From assembly GCA_943328715.2 (NCBI GenBank), contig CALQBB020000071.1:1-5788 (forward strand): a DNA stretch of 5,788 nt, read 5' to 3'. This document shows, piece after piece, positions 1 to 5,788 of the stretch (position 1 is the first letter of the stretch; every line of letters begins with the position of its first letter). The translations under genes and the position numbers were made by a program. The DNA is from Polynucleobacter meluiroseus (GTDB lineage: Bacteria; Bacteroidota; Bacteroidia; Flavobacteriales_D; Crocinitomicaceae). The notes beneath the pieces were generated by a model. That model ran no database searches. It had not been told where the DNA came from and was given only the letters and a program-made list of their open reading frames with translations.

Positions 1-508
1 AAATGGACTCCGGATGGAACTGTACAGCGTATAAAAGTTGATCTGAAACCTCCAAGGACATCAATACGCCATTCTCTAGGTGAGAAGTTTGCCATGACTC
101 GGGAACATCGACCACTTTCCAACTGTGGTACAATCCAACCAAAAATTCTGTTGGCAATCCTTGAAATAATCCCGCATCATTCTTGACAATCAATTTCCCT
201 TGAACGCCATGTTTCACTTCTTGTTGATTTTCAAGTGAGGCGCCAAGATGCAGTGCAATTGCCTGCATTCCCAAACAAACGCCAAGAATGGGCTTTTTTC
301 CAACATACATGGAAAGTAACTCCATTAAGTTTTCCTTTTCCTTTGGGAGTCCGGGTCCAGGAGAAAGAACAACCGCATCGTACAGATTTATTTCCGCTAG
401 ATTCAAATAATCGTGACGAATCACCGTTACTTCTACGTTTAATTGTTCTAAATAATGGGATAGATTGAAGGTGAAAGAATCATAAAAATCCACTAGTACT
501 ACCTTCAC
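1..508 (-). CDS. Anthranilate/aminodeoxychorismate synthase glutamine amidotransferase subunit (TrpG/PabA type), C-terminus cut by window edge
   Basis: Class I glutamine amidotransferase. It releases ammonia from glutamine and feeds it to a chorismate-binding partner (TrpE or PabB) for tryptophan or folate synthesis in the cytoplasm. My translation gives 169 residues running off the window; the family is usually about 190, so roughly 20 are missing. The family signature DFYDSFTFNL lies at residues 7-16, the oxyanion-strand SPGPG at 49-53, and the nucleophile elbow GVCLGMQ at 76-82 with catalytic Cys78. The family HG pair is at 100-101, LYHSW at 126-130, and FHPES at 164-168 supplies the catalytic His165 and Glu167. 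The start is GTG at 508-506: an in-frame TAA (526-524) lies six codons upstream with no ATG between, and the family begins exactly here. TrpG and PabA cannot be told apart without the partner gene, and many bacteria use one subunit for both. The gene is divergent from ridA. Confidence 0.95.
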   Translation of the reverse strand, partial: MKVVLVDFYDSFTFNLSHYLEQLNVEVTVIRHDYLNLAEINLYDAVVLSPGPGLPKEKENLMELLSMYVGKKPILGVCLGMQAIALHLGASLENQQEVKHGVQGKLIVKNDAGLFQGLPTEFLVGLYHSWKVVDVPESWQTSHLENGVLMSLEVSDQLLYAVQFHPESI

Positions 509-523
509 GTTCTTTGATTTTTG

Positions 524-539
524 TTACTTTGCAAAAGTA
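524..539. promoter_or_regulatory. Back-to-back divergent -7 promoter elements between trpG/pabA-type gene and ridA
   Basis: On the minus strand, TACTTTTG (539-532) matches the Bacteroidota sigma-factor -7 consensus TAnnTTTG exactly. On the plus strand, TTACTTTG (524-531) matches with one mismatch. The two boxes abut without a gap, so transcription would leave in opposite directions, starting near 525 (minus) and near 537 (plus). Inferred leaders are about 17-20 nt for the amidotransferase and about 40 nt for ridA. I find no convincing -33 TTTG at the normal spacing for either one: the plus-strand TTTG at 513-516 is only 7 nt from its -7 box. The call therefore rests on the -7 boxes and their location in the only gap between divergent genes. 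Confidence 0.5.
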
Positions 540-576
540 GAAAAAATCGCTTAATCCGAAGGATAAACAAAATACG

Positions 577-960
577 ATGAAAAAAGCCATACAAATCCCC
601 AATGCCCCAGCTCCGGTTGGTCCATACAGCCAAGCGATTCTTGCAGGTGGAATGTTGTTTGTTAGCGGACAAATTCCCTTAAATCCAGAAACAGGTGAAC
701 TGGAAATGGATACGATTGAAGTGGCAACGCATCGTGTGATGAAAAACATTGTGGCCTTGTTAGAGGCAGCAGGATTGAACATCGAGCAAGTGGTGAAAAC
801 AAGTATTTTCTTGAAAGACTTGAACGATTTTCAGGCAGTGAATGCCATTTACGCATCGTATTTCCCAGGGATACCTCCCGCAAGAGAAACGGTACAAGTT
901 GCGCGTCTACCTTTGGATGTGAACATCGAAATTTCGTGCATTGCCTTAGCGAATGGATAA
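577..960 (+). CDS. ridA: RidA family 2-iminobutanoate/2-iminopropanoate deaminase
   Basis: RidA (YjgF/YER057c/UK114 family) hydrolyses reactive enamine/imine intermediates released by PLP enzymes such as threonine dehydratase to 2-oxo acids and ammonia. This protects other PLP enzymes from damage. It is a cytoplasmic homotrimer. The 127 residues match the usual family length. GPYSQA lies at residues 15-20 and the conserved SGQIP at 30-34. The substrate-carboxylate-binding arginine (Arg105 in E. coli) corresponds to Arg103 in PARETV, and the family glutamate to Glu118 in IEISC. The ATG at 577 fits the family N-terminus. A weak AAGGA (559-563) lies rather far upstream, and the leader is otherwise A-rich, as usual in Bacteroidota. 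The last codons overlap the start of the downstream glycosyltransferase by 8 nt, so the two are probably co-transcribed. All key residues are present, so I expect an active deaminase. Confidence 0.96.
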   Translation: MKKAIQIPNAPAPVGPYSQAILAGGMLFVSGQIPLNPETGELEMDTIEVATHRVMKNIVALLEAAGLNIEQVVKTSIFLKDLNDFQAVNAIYASYFPGIPPARETVQVARLPLDVNIEISCIALANG

Positions 961-2902
961 ACAAAATTCGACATTTGACTTGAGCGTTGTCATTGTTAAT
1001 TACAATGTCACATACTTCCTTGAACAATGTTTAAACGCTGTTTTAGCAGCGAGTAGTTCCTTGAAAGTTCAGGTTTTTGTCGTGGATAATAACAGTGTGG
1101 ACGGTTCCGTTGAAATGGTTCAGTCCAAGTTTCCTCAAGTACATTTAATTGCGAACAAAGAAAATGTTGGCTTTTCCCGTGCCAACAATCAAGCACTAGC
1201 GATTTCAGACGCACGGTATTCCGTGTTGTTAAATCCCGACACCGTTGTCGAGGAGGATACTTTTACGAAAGTCGTTGCGTTTATGGACGAACATCCAGAT
1301 GCTGGTGGACTAGGTGTTCGCATGGTTGATGGAAAAGGACGTTTTCTTCCAGAGTCCAAACGCGGATTACCAACGCCCCAAGTAGCGTTTTACAAGATTT
1401 TCGGATTGTCCAAGCTTTTCCCAAAATCGAAGCGTTTTGGACGCTACCACTTGGGCTATTTGAGTGAATTCGAAACGAATGAAGTGGACGTTCTCAGCGG
1501 TGCGTTTATGTTGATGCGGAAAGAAACCTTGGAGAAAGTTGGATTCCTGGATGAAACATTTTTCATGTATGGCGAAGACATCGATTTGTCCTACCGCATT
1601 CAACTCGGTGGCTATAAAAACTATTATTTTCCGGAAACGAAAATCATTCACTACAAAGGCGAAAGCACCAAAAAGAGCTCCGTCAATTATGTATTCGTTT
1701 TTTACCGAGCGATGGTCATTTTTGCCAAGAAGCACTTTTCTCAAAACAATGCGAAATTGTTTTCGATGGCCATTCATTTCGCCATTTACTTGCGGGCTTC
1801 CATCTCCATTTTCCGTCGTTTTATCGAACAAATATCCTTTCCCGCAATAGATTTCGGTGTAAGTTTGGGTGGATTATACCTATTGTCAGATCGATGGAAG
1901 ATGAAGGACATTCTTTTCCCGGATATCGCGATGAACTATTTGATTCCAAGCTACGCCTTCGTTTGGATGTTGTCCGGATTGGTTTTCGGAATCTACGACA
2001 AAGGCAGTCGTTACCGTCTGATTTTTAAATCCGTTTTCTTCGGTACCATTTTCATTCTTTCCACCTATGCACTTTTACCGAAGGAATGGCAGTTTTCCCG
2101 CTTGTACATCTTACTTGGAGCGCTCATTTACATTGCCAGTTTCTTCCTCATACGTTTTGCATACGAATTACTCTTCAAAGGGAACTTTGGATTATCCAAA
2201 TTGCCTAAAAAACGCTTTGCGATTATTGGAGATGAATCCGAATTCCTACGCGTGAAACAATTACTCGAAAACACCTATCCACAAATTGATTCGATCTTGG
2301 GGATTTCCAATCAGGAGAAATTCACTGGAAGTGTCGGAAACATTCAGCAGTTAAGTGAAATTGTAGCGGTGCATAAAATCAACGAAGTCATTTTCTCTGC
2401 GAAATCATTAAGTTCTTCCGAAATCATTCATTGGATGACACAAACATCTGCGGATGAGTTAGAATTTAAAATTGCGCAACCCGACACGAGTTTTTTAATT
2501 GGAAGTAATTCCATCGATCGAGCGGGAGAATTGTACGTCTTGAATTTTAATTCATTGAGTCATCCGGAAAACAAACGCGTCAAACGATTAATCGATGTAG
2601 TCTTTTCGGTGTTTTTCATTGCGACCCTCCCCTTTCATATTTGGATTTTTAAAAACAGAAAAATTCTTGTTCACCAGTTGTTCTCCGTGCTTATTGGACA
2701 AAAAACATTCGTGGGATACACTGACAAAGAGACGCTTACAAAATCTAAACAAAAACAAAGCATCGTTGGACCTTTCGATCACCTTCACCTTTCCTCAAAA
2801 GAAGATCGCGAACGTTTTTTCTTGATTTATTCTAGGGATTACACTCCCCTATTTGACATTCGAAGCATCCTTCGTAATTTCCGTTCACTCGATCGTAACT
2901 AA
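953..2902 (+). CDS. GT2 glycosyltransferase fused to a WcaJ/WbaP-like membrane module with a degenerate sugar-phosphotransferase end
   Basis: A 649-residue membrane protein. Residues 9-260 are a complete GT2 domain of the rhamnosyltransferase-like kind: VIVNYN (13-18), DNNS (45-48), NVGFSRANN (71-79), LNPD (93-96, the likely DxD-equivalent metal/nucleotide site), SGAF (182-185) and FMYGEDIDLSYR (204-215) with the probable base near Glu208-Asp209. About four hydrophobic segments follow (near 297-312, 329-348, 357-374, 383-402). A Rossmann-like stretch (420-535) begins RFAIIGD and resembles the CoA_binding_3-like part of WcaJ/WbaP enzymes. KRLIDVVFSVFF (544-555) resembles the membrane re-entry start of a phosphoglycosyl transferase, VLIGQKTFVG (579-588) resembles VLKGDMSLVG, and the tail (626-644) resembles that family's C-terminus. 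The catalytic core between them is missing. Likely role: sugar transfer in surface polysaccharide synthesis; donor and acceptor unknown. Start 953 overlaps ridA by 8 nt, and the GT2 fold begins at residue 9. Confidence 0.88.
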   Translation: MDKQNSTFDLSVVIVNYNVTYFLEQCLNAVLAASSSLKVQVFVVDNNSVDGSVEMVQSKFPQVHLIANKENVGFSRANNQALAISDARYSVLLNPDTVVEEDTFTKVVAFMDEHPDAGGLGVRMVDGKGRFLPESKRGLPTPQVAFYKIFGLSKLFPKSKRFGRYHLGYLSEFETNEVDVLSGAFMLMRKETLEKVGFLDETFFMYGEDIDLSYRIQLGGYKNYYFPETKIIHYKGESTKKSSVNYVFVFYRAMVIFAKKHFSQNNAKLFSMAIHFAIYLRASISIFRRFIEQISFPAIDFGVSLGGLYLLSDRWKMKDILFPDIAMNYLIPSYAFVWMLSGLVFGIYDKGSRYRLIFKSVFFGTIFILSTYALLPKEWQFSRLYILLGALIYIASFFLIRFAYELLFKGNFGLSKLPKKRFAIIGDESEFLRVKQLLENTYPQIDSILGISNQEKFTGSVGNIQQLSEIVAVHKINEVIFSAKSLSSSEIIHWMTQTSADELEFKIAQPDTSFLIGSNSIDRAGELYVLNFNSLSHPENKRVKRLIDVVFSVFFIATLPFHIWIFKNRKILVHQLFSVLIGQKTFVGYTDKETLTKSKQKQSIVGPFDHLHLSSKEDRERFFLIYSRDYTPLFDIRSILRNFRSLDRN

Positions 2903-2927
2903 ATGTACGATTTGCACAATTTTTCAC

Positions 2928-2935
2928 TAACTTTG
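2928..2935 (+). promoter_or_regulatory. Bacteroidota-type -7 promoter element upstream of E2 operon
   Basis: TAACTTTG matches the TAnnTTTG -7 consensus exactly and is followed by C, as in many Flavobacteriales promoters. It lies in the 68-bp gap between the glycosyltransferase stop and the E2 start. A transcript would begin near 2940-2943 and leave a leader of about 30 nt. A TTTG at 2911-2914 is only 13 nt upstream, shorter than the usual -33 spacing (about 17-21), so the -33 box is weak or absent. Nothing like a Shine-Dalgarno site precedes the ATG at 2971. The E2, exonuclease and FAH genes would be read from here. Confidence 0.6.
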
Positions 2936-2970
2936 CGCCCAAGTAAAAGACATCAATTTACACGTATACT

Positions 2971-4323
2971 ATGGCAGAAATAGAAATCCGTCTTCCCAAA
3001 ATGGGAGAAAGTGTGACAGAGGCTACCATCACCAATTGGTTAAAAAATGTAGGCGATTCCGTTAAAATGGACGAACCTTTAGTAGAGGTAGCTACCGACA
3101 AAGTAGACAACGAGCTTCCATCTGAAGGAGCTGGCGTTTTAATCAAAATCCTTTTTGAAAAAGACCAAGTAGCTCAAGTTGGAGACGTGATTGCCATTCT
3201 GTCAACAGATGGTTCAACAAGTGCTGCTCCTGCTGCGAAAGAAGAAGCACCAGTTGTGGCTGAATCTGCCGCTCCAGCTGCTGCAGTTGCCGCTCCAGTT
3301 TCTACGTCAACTGAAACAACTTCGATTCCGAAAAACGGAACCAGTGGCAAGTTCTTTTCTCCGTTGGTGCGAAATATCGCAGAGAAAGAAGGAATTTCTG
3401 CAGGAGAATTGGAAGCGATTTCTGGAACAGGTCAAGATGGACGTGTGACAAAAAAAGATGTTATTTCTTATCTACAAAACCGTGGTTCAGCACCTGTTGC
3501 TGCGGCTGCGCCAACAACCGTTGCAACACCAGTTGCTGCTCCGGCATCAATCGTGAACGCACCTTCAACGGCTGCCTTCATGAATGTGAAGGAACCAATC
3601 GTATTGCCAAATCCAGGTGATGAAATCATCGAGATGGACCGCATGCGTAAATTGATTGCCGATCACATGGTGATGTCTGTACACGTTTCCCCACACGTAA
3701 CATCTTACGTAGAAGCGGATGTGACAAACATCGTGAAATGGAGAGAAAAAGTAAAAAATTCCTTCAAACAACGCGAAGGACAAAACATTACCTACACGCC
3801 GATTTTAATTGAAGCGATTGTGAAAGCCATCAAGGATTTCCCAATGATCAATGTTTCTGTTTCTGGTACAACGATTATCAAACGCAAGGACATTAACATC
3901 GGAATGGCGACAGCACTTCCATCCGGAAACTTAATCGTTCCCGTGATCAAAAATGCCGATCAGTTGAACCTAGTTGGAATCACCAAGGCAGTAAACGGAT
4001 TAGCAGACAGCGCTCGTAACAACAAATTGAAACCAGAAGACATTCAAGGTGGAACATACACGGTAACAAACGTTGGTTCTTTCGGAAACGTGATGGGAAC
4101 ACCAATTATCAATCAACCTCAAGTAGCGATTTTAGCACTTGGAGCGATTCGTAAAGTTCCTGCTGTCATCGAAACACCAGAAGGAGACTTCATTGGTATT
4201 CGTCACAAAATGTTCTTGTCCCACTCATACGATCACCGTGTTGTTGATGGTGCATTAGGTGGACAATTCGTTCGTCGTGTTGCTGACTACTTGGAAAGCT
4301 TCGACATCAATACGCCAATTTAA
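2971..4323 (+). CDS. Dihydrolipoamide acyltransferase, E2 of a 2-oxo acid dehydrogenase complex (branched-chain type likely)
   Basis: This is the E2 core of a 2-oxo acid dehydrogenase complex. It takes the acyl group made by E1 on its lipoyl arm and passes it to CoA in the cytoplasm. The 450 residues show the full order. A single lipoyl domain spans 1-80, with lipoylated Lys44 in ATDKVDN. An Ala/Pro-rich linker follows (about 84-120), then a peripheral-subunit-binding domain (128-168, FFSPLVRNIA to VISYL). A second Ala/Pro linker (173-205) leads to the acyltransferase domain (218-446), with NVGSFG at 367-372 and the active-site motif DHRVVDG at 421-427 (His422, Asp426). The N-terminus (RLPKMGESVTEATI) and DHRVVDGALGGQF favour the branched-chain (BkdB-like) or pyruvate type over the 2-oxoglutarate type. 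I infer branched-chain but cannot prove it. No E1 or E3 gene is in the window. Spacing of 6 nt to the next gene implies one transcript. Confidence 0.95.
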   Translation: MAEIEIRLPKMGESVTEATITNWLKNVGDSVKMDEPLVEVATDKVDNELPSEGAGVLIKILFEKDQVAQVGDVIAILSTDGSTSAAPAAKEEAPVVAESAAPAAAVAAPVSTSTETTSIPKNGTSGKFFSPLVRNIAEKEGISAGELEAISGTGQDGRVTKKDVISYLQNRGSAPVAAAAPTTVATPVAAPASIVNAPSTAAFMNVKEPIVLPNPGDEIIEMDRMRKLIADHMVMSVHVSPHVTSYVEADVTNIVKWREKVKNSFKQREGQNITYTPILIEAIVKAIKDFPMINVSVSGTTIIKRKDINIGMATALPSGNLIVPVIKNADQLNLVGITKAVNGLADSARNNKLKPEDIQGGTYTVTNVGSFGNVMGTPIINQPQVAILALGAIRKVPAVIETPEGDFIGIRHKMFLSHSYDHRVVDGALGGQFVRRVADYLESFDINTPI

Positions 4324-4329
4324 GCGCTG

Positions 4330-5160
4330 ATGAGTTTACAACTGACGCGTCCTTTGTGTGTGTTCGACTTGGAGACAACCGGGCTTCAAATCACCAAGGA
4401 TCGTATTGTGCAAATTGCTATCCTCAAAGTTTTTCCTGATGGAACAACCGAAGAGTTTAGTCGTTTGGTGAATCCAGAAATGGTGATCGCTGACGAAAGC
4501 ACTGCCATACATGGTGTGAGTAATGAAATGGTGAAAAACGAACCTACGTTTGCCACCTTAGCTCCAGAAATTCTCTCTTTCATTGGCGATGCGGATTTAG
4601 CTGGATACAATTCCAATAAATTCGATATTCCTGTATTGTCAGAAGAATTACTTCGCACTGGAAATGATTTCGACTTATCTAATCGACGCTTTGTGGACGT
4701 TCAAAACATCTTTCACAAGATGGAACAACGCACTCTTGCAGCAGCATACCAATTCTATTGCGGTAAAACGATTGAGAATGCACACAATGCCATTTACGAT
4801 ACACTAGCAACGTATGAAGTTCTTCTGGCGCAACTAGCAAAATATCCAAGCCTAGCAAAGGACATCGATGCACTAGCTGATTTTTCCAAAGCGGGAGACT
4901 TCCAACTTGCTGACTTCGCTGGACGTTTAGCGTACAATGCGAAAAAAGAGCTGATCTATAACTTCGGAAAACACAAAAACAAAAGTGTTGTCCAAGTACT
5001 CAAAGAAGAACCTGGATACTACGGATGGATGCTAGAAGCTGATTTTCCGTTGTATACGAAGCAAATCTTGCGCAAAGAAATGGAACGCATCAAAGCAGAG
5101 AAAGACGCGATTCCAATGGAAGACAAACTCGATTTACTCAAGCAAAAATTCAATAAATAA
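4330..5160 (+). CDS. DEDDh 3'-5' exonuclease with ExoX-like C-terminal module
   Basis: A 276-residue DnaQ-fold nuclease. All five DEDDh residues are visible: Asp13 and Glu15 in FDLETTG, Asp99 in YNSNKFDIPVL, and His152 and Asp157 in HNAIYDTLAT. The substrate-binding IHGVSNEM lies at 60-67. It should cleave DNA (or RNA) from 3' ends with two metal ions. Residues 211-247 (NFGKHKNKSV, then EEPGYYGWML and DFP) match the short FGK(Y/H)KGK...DPGY...W module at the C-terminus of exodeoxyribonuclease X-like proteins, followed by a charged helical tail. It is not a Pol III epsilon subunit by context: no polymerase gene is near, and the C-terminal module differs. Its role may be repair or end trimming; the substrate is unknown. 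It starts 6 nt after the E2 stop, and its stop overlaps the next start by one base, so it is the middle gene of an operon. Confidence 0.93.
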   Translation: MSLQLTRPLCVFDLETTGLQITKDRIVQIAILKVFPDGTTEEFSRLVNPEMVIADESTAIHGVSNEMVKNEPTFATLAPEILSFIGDADLAGYNSNKFDIPVLSEELLRTGNDFDLSNRRFVDVQNIFHKMEQRTLAAAYQFYCGKTIENAHNAIYDTLATYEVLLAQLAKYPSLAKDIDALADFSKAGDFQLADFAGRLAYNAKKELIYNFGKHKNKSVVQVLKEEPGYYGWMLEADFPLYTKQILRKEMERIKAEKDAIPMEDKLDLLKQKFNK

Positions 5161-5768
5161 TGAAAATCATTTGCATTGGACGAAATTATGCGGACCACGC
5201 GAAAGAAATGAAATCAGCGGTACCAACTGAACCGTTGTATTTTCTTAAACCTGACACAGCCATTTTGCGTGAAGGAGATTTTTATTACCCCAATTTCACC
5301 AAAGATTTGCATTTCGAATGTGAGTTAATCGTGAAAATCGACCGTGTTGGAAAGCACATCGACAAAGCATTTGCTCATAAATATTATTCTGAATTTTCAT
5401 TGGGAATTGATTTTACCGCTCGTGACATTCAGGAGCAGTGCAAAGCAAATGGACTACCATGGGAAAAAGCCAAAGGATTTGATTCCAGTGCGGCGATTTC
5501 CAATCAATGGATCAACAAAGCAGATTTGGATTTGGAAACTGCTGAATTCACCTTCTACCAAAACGATGAGTTAAAGCAAACTGGACATCCACGTGATTTT
5601 ATCTTCAGCATCGATGAAATCATTTCGTATGTTTCCCAGTTCATGACCTTAAAAACAGGTGATTTGATCTATACAGGAACTCCAGCAGGTGTTGGTCCTA
5701 TTCAAATTGGTGATCAATTACGCGGGGAATTAAACGGAACAACATTCTTTGAATTCGCCGTTAAATAA
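5160..5768 (+). CDS. Fumarylacetoacetate hydrolase (FAH) family protein, short FAHD1-like form
   Basis: A 202-residue single-domain FAH fold protein. This is the short form seen in FAHD1/YcgM-like acylpyruvases and oxaloacetate decarboxylases rather than full-length (about 420-residue) fumarylacetoacetase. Visible motifs are the N-terminal IGRNYADHAKE (6-16), the Mg2+ ligands Glu53 and Glu55 in FECELIVKI, Asp84 in GIDFTARD, the conserved AKGFDSSA (104-111) containing Lys105, and YTGTPAGVGPI (171-181) closing the active site. It should cleave or decarboxylate a small 2-oxo acid; the exact substrate (acylpyruvate, oxaloacetate or an aromatic ring-cleavage product) cannot be read from the sequence. 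The ATG at 5160 shares its A with the exonuclease TAA stop (TAATG), a typical translational coupling, so it is the third gene of the E2-led operon. Only 20 bases follow the stop, and no terminator is seen. Confidence 0.93.
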   Translation: MKIICIGRNYADHAKEMKSAVPTEPLYFLKPDTAILREGDFYYPNFTKDLHFECELIVKIDRVGKHIDKAFAHKYYSEFSLGIDFTARDIQEQCKANGLPWEKAKGFDSSAAISNQWINKADLDLETAEFTFYQNDELKQTGHPRDFIFSIDEIISYVSQFMTLKTGDLIYTGTPAGVGPIQIGDQLRGELNGTTFFEFAVK

Positions 5769-5788
5769 GTTTAGCGCTTCCAAAACTT

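Noticed and set aside
235..468. A 77-codon plus-strand open frame.
   Set aside because: It is antisense to the clear amidotransferase gene, whose motifs are intact, and its product has no recognisable features.
511..516. TTTG at 513-516 as the -33 box of the ridA promoter.
   Set aside because: It is only 7 nt from the plus-strand -7 box, far too close for a -33 element.
1367..1831. A 154-codon minus-strand open frame inside the glycosyltransferase gene.
   Set aside because: It lies opposite the conserved GT2 motifs (SGAF, YGEDIDLSYR), and its product looks like no known family; it is a shadow of the real coding frame.
2892..2911. A perfect 6-bp inverted repeat (ATCGTA / TACGAT, 8-nt loop) across the glycosyltransferase stop codon, as a possible terminator.
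   Set aside because: The stem has only two G-C pairs, and the T run (2920-2924) begins about 9 nt after it, so it is too weak for an intrinsic terminator and could arise by chance.
3220..3310. Repetitive GCTGCT/GCTCCA-rich DNA within the E2 gene, as a possible repeat element.
   Set aside because: It encodes the Ala/Pro-rich flexible linker normal between the lipoyl and subunit-binding domains of E2 proteins; a similar stretch near 3490-3560 is the second linker.

Overview
This window looks like an ordinary chromosomal stretch from a Bacteroidota bacterium, most likely of the order Flavobacteriales. The evidence is of three kinds: TAnnTTTG-type -7 promoter elements lie in both intergenic gaps, A-rich leaders replace clear Shine-Dalgarno sites, and the protein sequences have the flavor of that group. 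No RNA gene, mobile element, CRISPR array or phage gene is visible. Six protein genes fill nearly all of the sequence.

Left end (1-508, minus strand): most of a TrpG/PabA-type glutamine amidotransferase, cut off by the window edge about 20 residues before its expected C-terminus and starting at GTG. It diverges from the rest across a 68-bp gap (509-576). That gap holds two back-to-back -7 elements that together form a near-palindrome.

Middle left (577-2902, plus): ridA, the enamine/imine deaminase, overlaps by 8 nt a 649-residue membrane protein. This protein joins a complete GT2 glycosyltransferase to a WcaJ/WbaP-like membrane region, a nucleotide-binding-like domain, and what looks like a collapsed phosphoglycosyl-transferase domain. 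It is the most unusual object in the window.

Middle and right (2971-5768, plus): after a 68-bp gap with a good -7 promoter element comes a likely three-gene operon. It encodes a lipoyl-bearing 2-oxo acid dehydrogenase E2 of the branched-chain type, a DEDDh exonuclease with an ExoX-like C-terminal module (6 nt downstream), and a short fumarylacetoacetate-hydrolase-family protein (1-nt stop/start overlap). The E2 and the FAH protein fit carbon or amino-acid catabolism, and RidA fits clean-up of reactive amino-acid intermediates. The exonuclease and the glycosyltransferase have no obvious functional tie to their neighbours. I see no clear new defence or mobile system; the GT2/WcaJ-like fusion is the best lead.
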